From the NCBI GenBank assembly GCA_021613335.1, contig JAJTWR010000084.1, positions 112,501 to 176,500 of the forward strand: a DNA stretch of 64,000 nucleotides. Reading direction: 5' to 3'. Below the pieces are notes generated by a model. That model was given only the letters and a program-made list of their open reading frames with translations, was not told where the DNA came from and did no database searches. How positions within the stretch are numbered: the first letter of the stretch is position 1; each line of letters starts with the position of its first letter. This document shows, in pieces, positions 46,810 to 59,985 of the stretch. The stretch is from Whitmania pigra (taxonomy: Eukaryota; Annelida; Clitellata; Hirudinida; Haemopidae). The translations under genes were made by a program, and so were the position numbers.

Positions 46810-47690
46810 GGGAATCAGCATTAGAGTTAAAAAAGCCTGTGGGACCGAGCAACATATACGCTGGTAAAGAATGCTTATTATGATGGATGGAGTGAATTAA
46901 TAGAGTGATCGAAATTATAGAAAGGCAGGCTGTTTTTGATGACGTTGGAAATATGAGTTCTGCAATAATGAAAATAATTGCAATATTATTGAATATATAT
47001 TGTAATTATTATTAATAAGGGAATTTTTTAAATTTTCTAACGCCTGCTCCAAAGATGTATTGCACAATCTTAAGCTTGGAGATGAGCGTGTGACGTGGCA
47101 TAATCTGACAGTCACATGAGAGCTACTAGTCAATAATAATAGTCAAAATCATCTCAGTTATGTAACGGACTATAATCAAATAAATAAATAAATAATATAC
47201 GAACCAAGTTGTTATGATCGTATGATTATAAAATTTTAATACAGTATAACTCAAAATATTAATAAATATAAATAAGAATAATATTAAAAAATATAATAAT
47301 ACTAATTGTAATATTCAAAAAATTACTATTGATCTTATAATAATAATAATAATAATAAATTATATTATATAATAATTATCTTACATTGGATGATAAAGAC
47401 TATGCTATCGTTATTATTATTATTATTATTATAGGTTATAACAGAATATTTTAAACAATCATTTGCACTAATCGAAATAAAAATAAAGAGGTAGGCGATA
47501 TTTTGTAAATCCTCAAATCAAAAACAGTCTTAATTACGTTGCAGTCGAACAACGATTTAGTGACAAAGTTCGGCTCAAGTTTTTGTGACGCTGGTGCTGT
47601 CGGCTGTTCTATTGATTTTTCCCCATAAAAAATACTTAAAATAATAAGGTACAAAATACTAAAATATTAAAAATATTAAAATATTTAATT
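46810..47690. other. AT-rich intergenic region before the tandem array
   Basis: AT-rich with ATT/AAT tracts (about 47340-47360, 47410-47432). Nothing coding was recognised. Confidence 0.6.
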
Positions 47691-47699
47691 TGAAACACA

Positions 47700-48180
47700 T
47701 TTTTATTCAAATAAGTTCAGTTGACATTCAGATGTATGACATGTAAAATATGAAAAGTTTTATTTCAATAAAACTTTAAGACAGTACAAATTCACAGTTT
47801 GCCTATAAAAGCAGCTGTTATTGAAAATTATCATCAGTATATATTGAAATCATCAGTAATATTGAAAGGATTTTTATATCCGATATAATATCATTCAGTG
47901 AACTTGTTATGTGGTACTCTCTACCTATATAAATAAATAATTCAAAATTAAAAAATTGTGAAAATTACGAGATTATCAAATGATTAAATAGTAATGTGAT
48001 TTTAATCAATAATTTTAATTAATTCATATAAAGGCATATTCAGCATCTTTTGTCAATTCATGTCTAGTAAGGGCGGGTGAAGTTATCTAATCACTAATCA
48101 ACACAGAAACCATTCGCTTTTGAACAATCTCTATTTTCGATCATATCTAGCAACTGATACGTAAATACAGAATCATTAGA
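47700..48180 (+). repeat. Diverged partial unit at the left edge of the array
   Basis: Homology to the array spacer begins near 47700 (TATGACATGTAAAATATGAAA against TATGACTTGTAAAATATGAAA). Two blocks of the standard spacer, roughly 240 bp and 170 bp, are absent here. The remaining sequence, up to the ATG at 48181, aligns with many substitutions. Confidence 0.8.
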
Positions 48181-48540
48181 ATGCCAAGAAACACACGTGA
48201 AACATTCAAAGTCAATGAATCCAAGAAGAAATACCTTATTGAGGATTCCAGTGAGATAGATGTACAAGTATCAAAAGAGTTGCAAGCAGTGATTACTAAT
48301 AGAATGAGTTTCTTAAAAAATAAAAATGCCCAAGAGGGGAAGGCACAGAATCTACTTCCTATAGCAAAACGTAAATCTTCGCGCAAGAAAAAGACTTTAC
48401 CAGATGAGGATTTTATAGAACCCAACTTAAACAGGATACTCCCTATGGAAGAACCTAAAAGCCTGTCTGAAATGACAAGGGAAGAAAGATTAGAACACAA
48501 TAATTTAAAGATTTATTTGCAAAATCGCCTGCCAAGCTAA
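48181..48540 (+). pseudogene. Array ORF copy 1: long N-terminal form, truncated C-terminus
   Basis: 119 codons. It keeps 42 extra codons after MPRN (NESKKKYLIEDSSEIDVQVS within them) that all later copies lack, an in-frame 126-bp difference. A one-base deletion (CTGCCAAGC instead of CTGCCCAAGC) then ends the frame at QNRLPS, removing most of the HMG-box-like segment. From about 48.43 kb onward its DNA is almost identical to the other copies; before that it is diverged. Confidence 0.75.
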
Positions 48541-49763
48541 AGGAAGAGAAACCCGGTCTTAGGGGAAACAAGGCTGCGGAGATAATCACTAAGGAGTGGT
48601 TGAAACTCAAAGCAAATTCATTCGCTGCGCTTGAGTAAACATACGGCATCACAATATATCGAATATTAATAATTATCTATAATAACAGTTATATAATGTT
48701 ACTTAATAAAAGTCTCGCAATTATTAAAATAAAAACATTAAATATAAATTTTGCTTGTTGAAGTTTACATGTACAGATTTCGGCCAAATACTGACAACTG
48801 ATTATTTGAAACCGATTACTAAAACACTCTTGAAAGTATTTAAAATACAACAATCAAAAATACTTTTTCAAGGAGCTCAAAACATTAAAATACAAAATAG
48901 TTATTTTGAAAGATTTTTATTCAAACATCCCGCAGAATGTATGACTTGTAAAATATGAAAGGCTTTATTTCACAATAAGGTGTAATAATAATAAATAAAC
49001 AATTTAATGAACAATATGCTGTCTCACTAATTTTAATTTGATATTATAAGTGCATAACAAAAATCTGTTTGATGTTTTATTTCTTTGTCGAATTACGGGC
49101 TGCTAAACGCATGCCAAGAATACATGATGGATAGAAATTCTGTAATGTTTTGAAAACAAATCTACAACATTTCATATTTTGCTAAAGAATTTAATACTTT
49201 ATCACAGTACAAGTTCATGGTTTACCTTTAAAAAGCCAGCTGTTATTGAAAATTATCATCAGTCGTGCAAGATCGCTTTTTATCAAGTACCATCCCAGCG
49301 GATGAAAAAGGCCAATCAACCGTTGCAGAGGATGGTATGCAAGTGCTGTATTTTGAAAATTGTTTTCTCACTGTGGGATACAAAAACTGTGTGCAAAATA
49401 TTCAGTGATGTAGATTTGCCACCAAAGTATTGAAGAATTTCAACACAAGACGTAATTTCGCTCGGTGAACTTGTCATAACGTGGTACTCGCAATCGATGC
49501 AACTAAATAATTAAAAAATAAATTATTATGAAAATTACGAGATTATCAAATGATTAAACAGTAGTGTAATTTTAATCAATAATATTAATTAATTCATGTA
49601 ATAGCATATTCATCATCTTTTGTCAATTCATGTCTAGTAAGGGCGGCTGAAGGTATCTTGTCACTAATCAACTCAGAAATCATTCGCTTTCTCGAACTGC
49701 ATTTGAACAATCTCTACTTTTGATCATATCTAGCAACTGATACGTAAATACAGAATCATCAAA

Positions 49764-50129
49764 ATGCCAAGAAACAAGAAAAATGCCCAAGAGGGGAAGC
49801 CACAGAATATACTTCCCATAGCAAAACGTAAGTCTTCGCTCAAGAAAAAGACTTTACCAGATGAGGATTTTATAGAACCCAACTTAAACAGGATACTCCC
49901 TATGGAAGAACCTAAAAGCCTGTCTGAAATGACAAGGGAAGAAAGATTAGAACACAATAATTTAAAGATTTATTTGCAAAATCGCCTGCCCAAGCTAAAG
50001 GAAGAGAAACCCGGTCTTAGGGGAAACAAGGCTGCGGAGATAATCACTAAGGAGTGGTTGAAACTCAAAGCAAATATTCATTCGCTGCGCTTGAGTAAAC
50101 ATACGGCATCACAATATATCGAATATTAA
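49764..50129 (+). CDS. Array ORF copy 2: small basic HMG-box-like protein, intact
   Basis: 121 codons, ATG to TAA. The N-terminal half is Lys/Arg-rich (IAKRKSSLKKKTLP), followed by an acidic-hydrophobic linker (DEDFIEPNLNRILPMEEPKS). Then comes LKIYLQNRLPKLKEEKPGL and a segment ending AAEIITKEWLKLK, which fits helices 1 and 2 of an HMG box (conserved RPxLKEExPGL...W..L). The third helix seems short or absent. No signal peptide or membrane segment. A nuclear DNA-binding role is inference only. AATAAA motifs occur 40-70 bp after the stop, so each unit could be a compact, intronless transcription unit. Exact family not recognised. Confidence 0.6.
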   Translation: MPRNKKNAQEGKPQNILPIAKRKSSLKKKTLPDEDFIEPNLNRILPMEEPKSLSEMTREERLEHNNLKIYLQNRLPKLKEEKPGLRGNKAAEIITKEWLKLKANIHSLRLSKHTASQYIEY

Positions 50130-50638
50130 TAATTATCTATAATAACAGTTATATAATGTTACTTAATAAAAGTCTCGCAATTATTAAAATAAAAACATTA
50201 AATATAAATTTTGCTTGTTGAAGTTTACATGTACAGATTTCGGCCAAATACTGACAACTGATTATTTGAAACCGATTACTAAAACACTCTTGAAAGTATT
50301 TAAAATACAACAATCAAAAATACTTTTTCAAGGAGCTCAAAACATTAAAATACAAAATAGTTATTTTGAAAGATTTTTATTCAAACATCCCGCAGAATGT
50401 ATGACTTGTAAAATATGAAAGGCTTTATTTCACAATAAGGTGTAATAATAATAAATAAACAATTTAATGAACAATATGCTGTCTCACTAATTTTAATTTG
50501 ATATTATAAGTGCATAACAAAAATCTGTTTGATGTTTTATTTCTTTGTCGAATTACGGGCTGCTTAACGCATGCCAAGAATACATGATGGATAGAAATTC
50601 TCTAATGTTTTGAAAACAAATCTACAACATTTCATATT

Positions 50639-50893
50639 TTGCTAAAGAATTTAATACTTTATCACAGTACAAGTTCATGGTTTACCTTTAAAAAGCCAGC
50701 TGTTATTGAAAATTATCATCAGTCGTGCAAGATCGCTTTTTATCAAGTACCATCCCAGCGGATGAAAAAGGCCAATCAACCGTTGCAGAGGATGGTATGC
50801 AAGTGCTGTATTTTGAAAATTGTTTTCTCACTGTGGGATACAAAAACTGTGTGCAAAATATTCAGTGATGTAGATTTGCCACCAAAGTATTGA
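50639..50893 (+). other. Second conserved open frame in the array spacer (84 codons, no ATG)
   Basis: Begins at a TTG and ends TGA; present in units 1-9 with the same translation (units with the frame: starts 49179, 50639, 52100, 53563, 55022, 56480, 57940, 59401, 60861). It is Cys/Lys-rich and ends VCKIFSDVDLPPKY. A second frame on the same strand is open over much of the same DNA (VAEDGMQVLYFENCFLTVGY). Conservation among near-identical units is not evidence of function. The 67-codon frame at 50215-50418 is similar in status. Confidence 0.25.
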
Positions 50894-51223
50894 AGAATTT
50901 CAACACAAGACGTAATTTCGCTCGGTGAACTTGTCATAACGTGGTACTCGCAATCGATGCAACTAAATAATTAAAAAATAAATTATTATGAAAATTACGA
51001 GATTATCAAATGATTAAACAGTAGTGTAATTTTAATCAATAATATTAATTAATTCATGTAATAGCATATTCATCATCTTTTGTCAATTCATGTCTAGTAA
51101 GGGCGGCTGAAGGTATCTTGTCACTAATCAACTCAGAAATCATTCGCTTTCTCGAACTGCATTTGAACAATCTCTACTTTTGATCATATCTAGCAACTGA
51201 TACGTAAATACAGAATCATCAAA

Positions 51224-51590
51224 ATGCCAAAGAAACAAGAAAAATGCCCAAGAGGGGAAGCCACAGAATATACTTCCCATAGCAAAACGTAAGTCTTCGC
51301 TCAAGAAAAAGACTTTACCAGATGAGGATTTTATAGAACCCAACTTAAACAGGATACTCCCTATGGAAGAACCTAAAAGCCTGTCTGAAATGACAAGGGA
51401 AGAAAGATTAGAACACAATAATTTAAAGATTTATTTGCAAAATCGCCTGCCCAAGCTAAAGGAAGAGAAACCCGGTCTTAGGGGAAACAAGGCTGCGGAG
51501 ATAATCACTAAGGAGTGGTTGAAACTCAAAGCAAATATTCATTCGCTGCGCTTGAGTAAACATACGGCATCACAATATATCGAATATTAA
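51224..51590 (+). pseudogene. Array ORF copy 3, frameshifted at codon 3
   Basis: One extra A (ATGCCAAAGAAAC) shifts the frame early. The remaining frame is open from an internal ATG at 51363 for 75 codons and still holds the whole HMG-box-like part. Confidence 0.7.
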
Positions 51591-52684
51591 TAATTATCTA
51601 TAATAACAGTTATATAATGTTACTTAATAAAAGTCTCGCAATTATTAAAATAAAAACATTAAATATAAATTTTGCTTGTTGAAGTTTACATGTACAGATT
51701 TCGGCCAAATACTGACAACTGATTATTTGAAACCGATTACTAAAACACTCTTGAAAGTATTTAAAATACAACAATCAAAAATACTTTTTCAAGGAGCTCA
51801 AAACATTAAAATACAAAATAGTTATTTTGAAAGATTTTATTCAAACATCCCGCAGAATGTATGACTTGTAAAATATGAAAGGCTTTATTTCACAATAAGG
51901 TGTAATAATAATAAAAATAAACAATTAATGAACAATATGCTGTCTCACTAATTTTAATTTGATATTATAAGTGCATAACAAAAATCTGTTTGATGTTTTA
52001 TTTCTTTGTCGAATTACGGGCTGCTTAACGCATGCCAAGAATACATGATGGATAGAAATTCTCTAATGTTTTGAAAACAAATCTACAACATTTCATATTT
52101 TGCTAAAGAATTTAATACTTTATCACAGTACAAGTTCATGGTTTACCTTTAAAAAGCCAGCTGTTATTGAAAATTATCATCAGTCGTGCAAGATCGCTTT
52201 TTATCAAGTACCATCCCAGCGGATGAAAAAGGCCAATCAACCGTTGCAGAGGATGGTATGCAAGTGCTGTATTTTGAAAATTGTTTTCTCACTGTGGGAT
52301 ACAAAAACTGTGTGCAAAATATTCAGTGATGTAGATTTGCCACCAAAGTATTGAAGAATTTCAACACAAGACGTAATTTCGCTCGGTGAACTTGTCATAA
52401 CGTGGTACTCGCAATCGATGCAACTAAATAATTAAAAAATAAATTATTATGAAAATTACGAGATTATCAAATGATTAAACAGTAGTGTAATTTTAATCAA
52501 TAATATTAATTAATTCATGTAATAGCATATTCATCATCTTTTGTCAATTCATGTCTAGTAAGGGCGGCTGAAGGTATCTTGTCACTAATCAACTCAGAAA
52601 TCATTCGCTTTCTCGAACTGCATTTGAACAATCTCTACTTTTGATCATATCTAGCAACTGATACGTAAATACAGAATCATCAAA

Positions 52685-53049
52685 ATGCCAAGAAACAAGA
52701 AAAATGCCCAAGAGGGGAAGCCACAGAATATACTTCCCATAGCAAAACGTAAGTCTTCGCTCAAGAAAAAGACTTTACCAGATGAGGATTTTATAGAACC
52801 CAACTTAAACAGGATACTCCCTATGGAAGAACCTAAAAGCCTGTCTGAAATGACAAGGGAAGAAGATTAGAACACAATAATTTAAAGATTTATTTGCAAA
52901 ATCGCCTGCCCAAGCTAAAGGAAGAGAAACCCGGTCTTAGGGGAAACAAGGCTGCGGAGATAATCACTAAGGAGTGGTTGAAACTCAAAGCAAATATTCA
53001 TTCGCTGCGCTTGAGTAAACATACGGCATCACAATATATCGAATATTAA
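52685..53049 (+). pseudogene. Array ORF copy 4, frameshifted in the linker
   Basis: One A missing in GAAGAAGATTAG ends the frame after 61 codons, before the HMG-box-like segment. This unit also carries a 4-bp insertion in the spacer (CGGCCGGCCAAA at about 53161). Confidence 0.75.
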
Positions 53050-54147
53050 TAATTATCTATAATAACAGTTATATAATGTTACTTAATAAAAGTCTCGCAA
53101 TTATTAAAATAAAAACATTAAATATAAATTTTGCTTGTTGAAGTTTACATGTACAGATTTCGGCCGGCCAAATACTGACAACTGATTATTTGAAACCGAT
53201 TACTAAAACACTCTTGAAAGTATTTAAAATACAACAATCAAAAATACTTTTTCAAGGAGCTCAAAACATTAAAATACAAAATAGTTATTTTGAAAGATTT
53301 TTATTCAAACATCCCGCAGAATGTATGACTTGTAAAATATGAAAGGCTTTATTTCACAATAAGGTGTAATAATAATAAATAAACAATTTAATGAACAATA
53401 TGCTGTCTCACTAATTTTAATTTGATATTATAAGTGCATAACAAAAATCTGTTTGATGTTTTATTTCTTTGTCGAATTACGGGCTGCTTAACGCATGCCA
53501 AGAATACATGATGGATAGAAATTCTCTAATGTTTTGAAAACAAATCTACAACATTTCATATTTTGCTAAAGAATTTAATACTTTATCACAGTACAAGTTC
53601 ATGGTTTACCTTTAAAAAGCCAGCTGTTATTGAAAATTATCATCAGTCGTGCAAGATCGCTTTTTATCAAGTACCATCCCAGCGGATGAAAAAGGCCAAT
53701 CAACCGTTGCAGAGGATGGTATGCAAGTGCTGTATTTTGAAAATTGTTTTCTCACTGTGGGATACAAAAACTGTGTGCAAAATATTCAGTGATGTAGATT
53801 TGCCACCAAAGTATTGAAGAATTTCAACACAAGACGTAATTTCGCTCGGTGAACTTGTCATAACGTGGTACTCGCAATCGATGCAACTAAATAATTAAAA
53901 AATAAATTATTATGAAAATTACGAGATTATCAAATGATTAAACAGTAGTGTAATTTTAATCAATAATATTAATTAATTCATGTAATAGCATATTCATCAT
54001 CTTTTGTCAATTCATGTCTAGTAAGGGCGGCTGAAGGTATCTTGTCACTAATCAACTCAGAAATCATTCGCTTTCTCGAACTGCATTTGAACAATCTCTA
54101 CTTTTGATCATATCTAGCAACTGATACGTAAATACAGAATCATCAAA

Positions 54148-54512
54148 ATGCCAAGAAACAAAAAAATGCCCAAGAGGGGAAGCCACAGAATATACTTCCC
54201 ATAGCAAAACGTAAGTCTTCGCTCAAGAAAAAGACTTTACCAGATGAGGATTTTATAGAAACCAAACTTAAACAGGATACTCCCTATGGAAGAACCTAAA
54301 AGCCTGTCTGAAATGACAAGGGAAGAAAGATTAGAACACAATAATTTAAAGATTTATTTGCAAAATCGCCTGCCCAAGCTAAAGGAAGAGAAACCCGGTC
54401 TTAGGGGAACAAGGCTGCGGAGATAATCACTAAGGAGTGGTTGAAACTCAAAGCAAATATTCATTCGCTGCGCTTGAGTAAACATACGGCATCACAATAT
54501 ATCGAATATTAA
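54148..54512 (+). pseudogene. Array ORF copy 5, several indels
   Basis: Three single-base indels: a lost base in AACAAAAAAATGCCC, a gained A in GAAACCAAAC and a lost A in GGGGAACAAGG. It is the most damaged copy. Confidence 0.75.
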
Positions 54513-55606
54513 TAATTATCTATAATAACAGTTATATAATGTTACTTAATAAAAGTCTCGCAATTATTAAAATAAAAACATTAAATATAAATTTTGCTTG
54601 TTGAAGTTTACATGTACAGATTTCGGCCAAATACTGACAACTGATTATTTGAAACCGATTACTAAAACACTCTTGAAAGTATTTAAAATACAACAATCAA
54701 AAATACTTTTTCAAGGAGCTCAAAACATTAAAATACAAAATAGTTATTTTGAAAGATTTTTATTCAAACATCCCGCAGAATGTATGACTTGTAAAATATG
54801 AAAGGCTTTATTTCACAATAAGGTGTAATAATAATAAATAAACAATTTAATGAACAATATGCTGTCTCACTAATTTTAATTTGATATTATAAGTGCATAA
54901 CAAAAATCTGTTTGATGTTTTATTTCTTTGTCGAATTACGGGCTGCTTAAAGCATGCCAAGAATACATGATGGATAGAAATTCTCTAATGTTTTGAAAAC
55001 AAATCTACAACATTTCATATTTTGCTAAAGAATTTAATACTTTATCACAGTACAAGTTCATGGTTTACCTTTAAAAAGCCAGCTGTTATTGAAAATTATC
55101 ATCAGTCGTGCAAGATCGCTTTTTATCAAGTACCATCCCAGCGGATGAAAAAGGCCAATCAACCGTTGCAGAGGATGGTATGCAAGTGCTGTATTTTGAA
55201 AATTGTTTTCTCACTGTGGGATACAAAAACTGTGTGCAAAATATTCAGTGATGTAGATTTGCCACCAAAGTATTGAAGAATTTCAACACAAGACGTAATT
55301 TCGCTCGGTGAACTTGTCATAACGTGGTACTCGCAATCGATGCAACTAAATAATTAAAAAATAAATTATTATGAAAATTACGAGATTATCAAATGATTAA
55401 ACAGTAGTGTAATTTTAATCAATAATATTAATTAATTCATGTAATAGCATATTCATCATCTTTTGTCAATTCATGTCTAGTAAGGGCGGCTGAAGGTATC
55501 TTGTCACTAATCAACTCAGAAATCATTCGCTTTCTCGAACTGCATTTGAACAATCTCTACTTTTGATCATATCTAGCAACTGATACGTAAATACAGAATC
55601 ATCAAA

Positions 55607-55972
55607 ATGCCAAGAAACAAAAAAAATGCCCAAGAGGGGAAGCCACAGAATATACTTCCCATAGCAAAACGTAAGTCTTCGCTCAAGAAAAAGACTTTAC
55701 CAGATGAGGATTTTATAGAACCCAACTTAAACAGGATACTCCCTATGGAAGAACCTAAAAGCCTGTCTGAAATGACAAGGGAAGAAAGATTAGAACACAA
55801 TAATTTAAAGATTTATTTGCAAAATCGCCTGCCCAAGCTAAAGGAAGAGAAACCCGGTCTTAGGGGAAACAAGGCTGCGGAGATAATCACTAAGGAGTGG
55901 TTGAAACTCAAAGCAAATATTCATTCGCTGCGCTTGAGTAAACATACGGCATCACAATATATCGAATATTAA
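55607..55972 (+). CDS. Array ORF copy 6, intact
   Basis: 121 codons with the same predicted protein as copy 2; one silent change near the start (AAA for AAG). Confidence 0.6.
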   Translation: MPRNKKNAQEGKPQNILPIAKRKSSLKKKTLPDEDFIEPNLNRILPMEEPKSLSEMTREERLEHNNLKIYLQNRLPKLKEEKPGLRGNKAAEIITKEWLKLKANIHSLRLSKHTASQYIEY

Positions 55973-57064
55973 TAATTATCTATAATAACAGTTATATAAT
56001 GTTACTTAATAAAAGTCTCGCAATTATTAAAATAAAAACATTAAATATAAATTTTGCTTGTTGAAGTTTACATGTACAGATTTCGGCCAAATACTGACAA
56101 CTGATTATTTGAAACCGATTACTAAAACACTCTTGAAAGTATTTAAAATACAACAATCAAAAATACTTTTTCAAGGAGCTCAAAACATTAAAATACAAAA
56201 TAGTTATTTTGAAAGATTTTTATTCAAACATCCCGCAGAATGTATGACTTGTAAAATATGAAAGGCTTTATTTCACAATAAGGTGTAATAATAATAAATA
56301 AACAATTTAATGAACAATATGCTGTCTCACTAATTTTAATTTGATATTATAAGTGCATAACAAAAATCTGTTTGATGTTTTATTTCTTTGTCGAATTACG
56401 GGCTGCTTAACATGCCAAGAATACATGATGGATAGAAATTCTCTAATGTTTTGAAAACAAATCTACAACATTTCATATTTTGCTAAAGAATTTAATACTT
56501 TATCACAGTACAAGTTCATGGTTTACCTTTAAAAAGCCAGCTGTTATTGAAAATTATCATCAGTCGTGCAAGATCGCTTTTTATCAAGTACCATCCCAGC
56601 GGATGAAAAAGGCCAATCAACCGTTGCAGAGGATGGTATGCAAGTGCTGTATTTTGAAAATTGTTTTCTCACTGTGGGATACAAAAACTGTGTGCAAAAT
56701 ATTCAGTGATGTAGATTTGCCACCAAAGTATTGAAGAATTTCAACACAAGACGTAATTTCGCTCGGTGAACTTGTCATAACGTGGTACTCGCAATCGATG
56801 CAACTAAATAATTAAAAAATAAATTATTATGAAAATTACGAGATTATCAAATGATTAAACAGTAGTGTAATTTTAATCAATAATATTAATTAATTCATGT
56901 AATAGCATATTCATCATCTTTTGTCAATTCATGTCTAGTAAGGGCGGCTGAAGGTATCTTGTCACTAATCAACTCAGAAATCATTCGCTTTCTCGAACTG
57001 CATTTGAACAATCTCTACTTTTGATCATATCTAGCAACTGATACGTAAATACAGAATCATCAAA

Positions 57065-57430
57065 ATGCCAAGAAACAAGAAAAATGCCCAAGAGGGGAAG
57101 CCACAGAATATACTTCCCATAGCAAAACGTAAGTCTTCGCTCAAGAAAAAGACTTTACCAGATGAGGATTTTATAGAACCCAACTTAAACAGGATACTCC
57201 CTATGGAAGAACCTAAAAGCCTGTCTGAAATGACAAGGGAAGAAAGATTAGAACACAATAATTTAAAGATTTATTTGCAAAATCGCCTGCCCAAGCTAAA
57301 GGAAGAGAAACCCGGTCTTAGGGGAAACAAGGCTGCGGAGATAATCACTAAGGAGTGGTTGAAACTCAAAGCAAATATTCATTCGCTGCGCTTGAGTAAA
57401 CATACGGCATCACAATATATCGAATATTAA
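57065..57430 (+). CDS. Array ORF copy 7, intact
   Basis: 121 codons with the same predicted protein as copy 2. Confidence 0.6.
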   Translation: MPRNKKNAQEGKPQNILPIAKRKSSLKKKTLPDEDFIEPNLNRILPMEEPKSLSEMTREERLEHNNLKIYLQNRLPKLKEEKPGLRGNKAAEIITKEWLKLKANIHSLRLSKHTASQYIEY

Positions 57431-58524
57431 TAATTATCTATAATAACAGTTATATAATGTTACTTAATAAAAGTCTCGCAATTATTAAAATAAAAACATT
57501 AAATATAAATTTTGCTTGTTGAAGTTTACATGTACAGATTTCGGCCAAATACTGACAACTGATTATTTGAAACCGATTACTAAAACACTCTTGAAAGTAT
57601 TTAAAATACAACAATCAAAAATACTTTTTCAAGGAGCTCAAAACATTAAAATACAAAATAGTTATTTTGAAAGATTTCTATTCAAACATCCCGCAGAATG
57701 TATGACTTGTAAAATATGAAAGGCTTTATTTCACAATAAGGTGTAATAATAATAAATAAACAATTTAATGAACAATATGCTGTCTCACTAATTTTAATTT
57801 GATATTATAAGTGCATAACAAAAATCTGTTTGATGTTTTATTTCTTTGTCGAATTACGGGCTGCTTAAAGCATGCCAAGAATACATGATGGATAGAAATT
57901 CTCTAATGTTTTGAAAACAAATCTACAACATTTCATATTTTGCTAAAGAATTTAATACTTTATCACAGTACAAGTTCATGGTTTACCTTTAAAAAGCCAG
58001 CTGTTATTGAAAATTATCATCAGTCGTGCAAGATCGCTTTTTATCAAGTACCATCCCAGCGGATGAAAAAGGCCAATCAACCGTTGCAGAGGATGGTATG
58101 CAAGTGCTGTATTTTGAAAATTGTTTTCTCACTGTGGGATACAAAAACTGTGTGCAAAATATTCAGTGATGTAGATTTGCCACCAAAGTATTGAAGAATT
58201 TCAACACAAGACGTAATTTCGCTCGGTGAACTTGTCATAACGTGGTACTCGCAATCGATGCAACTAAATAATTAAAAAATAAATTATTATGAAAATTACG
58301 AGATTATCAAATGATTAAACAGTAGTGTAATTTTAATCAATAATATTAATTAATTCATGTAATAGCATATTCATCATCTTTTGTCAATTCATGTCTAGTA
58401 AGGGCGGCTGAAGGTATCTTGTCACTAATCAACTCAGAAATCATTCGCTTTCTCGAACTGCATTTGAACAATCTCTACTTTTGATCATATCTAGCAACTG
58501 ATACGTAAATACAGAATCATCAAA

Positions 58525-58891
58525 ATGCCAAGAAACAAGAAAAAATGCCCAAGAGGGGAAGCCACAGAATATACTTCCCATAGCAAAACGTAAGTCTTCG
58601 CTCAAGAAAAAGACTTTACCAGATGAGGATTTTATAGAACCCAACTTAAACAGGATACTCCCTATGGAAGAACCTAAAAGCCTGTCTGAAATGACAAGGG
58701 AAGAAAGATTAGAACACAATAATTTAAAGATTTATTTGCAAAATCGCCTGCCCAAGCTAAAGGAAGAGAAACCCGGTCTTAGGGGAAACAAGGCTGCGGA
58801 GATAATCACTAAGGAGTGGTTGAAACTCAAAGCAAATATTCATTCGCTGCGCTTGAGTAAACATACGGCATCACAATATATCGAATATTAA
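58525..58891 (+). pseudogene. Array ORF copy 8, frameshifted near the start
   Basis: One extra A in AACAAGAAAAAATGCCC shifts the frame. From the internal ATG at 58664 a 75-codon frame stays open through the HMG-box-like part. Confidence 0.7.
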
Positions 58892-59985
58892 TAATTATCT
58901 ATAATAACAGTTATATAATGTTACTTAATAAAAGTCTCGCAATTATTAAAATAAAAACATTAAATATAAATTTTGCTTGTTGAAGTTTACATGTACAGAT
59001 TTCGGCCAAATACTGACAACTGATTATTTGAAACCGATTACTAAAACACTCTTGAAAGTATTTAAAATACAACAATCAAAAATACTTTTTCAAGGAGCTC
59101 AAAACATTAAAATACAAAATAGTTATTTTGAAAGATTTTTATTCAAACATCCCGCAGAATGTATGACTTGTAAAATATGAAAGGCTTTATTTCACAATAA
59201 GGTGTAATAATAATAAATAAACAATTTAATGAACAATATGCTGTCTCACTAATTTTAATTTGATATTATAAGTGCATAACAAAAATCTGTTTGATGTTTT
59301 ATTTCTTTGTCGAATTACGGGCTGCTTAACGCATGCCAAGAATACATGATGGATAGAAATTCTCTAATGTTTTGAAAACAAATCTACAACATTTCATATT
59401 TTGCTAAAGAATTTAATACTTTATCACAGTACAAGTTCATGGTTTACCTTTAAAAAGCCAGCTGTTATTGAAAATTATCATCAGTCGTGCAAGATCGCTT
59501 TTTATCAAGTACCATCCCAGCGGATGAAAAAGGCCAATCAACCGTTGCAGAGGATGGTATGCAAGTGCTGTATTTTGAAAATTGTTTTCTCACTGTGGGA
59601 TACAAAAACTGTGTGCAAAATATTCAGTGATGTAGATTTGCCACCAAAGTATTGAAGAATTTCAACACAAGACGTAATTTCGCTCGGTGAACTTGTCATA
59701 ACGTGGTACTCGCAATCGATGCAACTAAATAATTAAAAAATAAATTATTATGAAAATTACGAGATTATCAAATGATTAAACAGTAGTGTAATTTTAATCA
59801 ATAATATTAATTAATTCATGTAATAGCATATTCATCATCTTTTGTCAATTCATGTCTAGTAAGGGCGGCTGAAGGTATCTTGTCACTAATCAACTCAGAA
59901 ATCATTCGCTTTCTCGAACTGCATTTGAACAATCTCTACTTTTGATCATATCTAGCAACTGATACGTAAATACAGAATCATCAAA

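Noticed and set aside
49730..49957. 75- to 92-codon minus-strand frames recurring in every array unit
   Set aside because: They lie antisense to the basic HMG-box-like ORF and mirror its codon use; nothing supports a separate protein.
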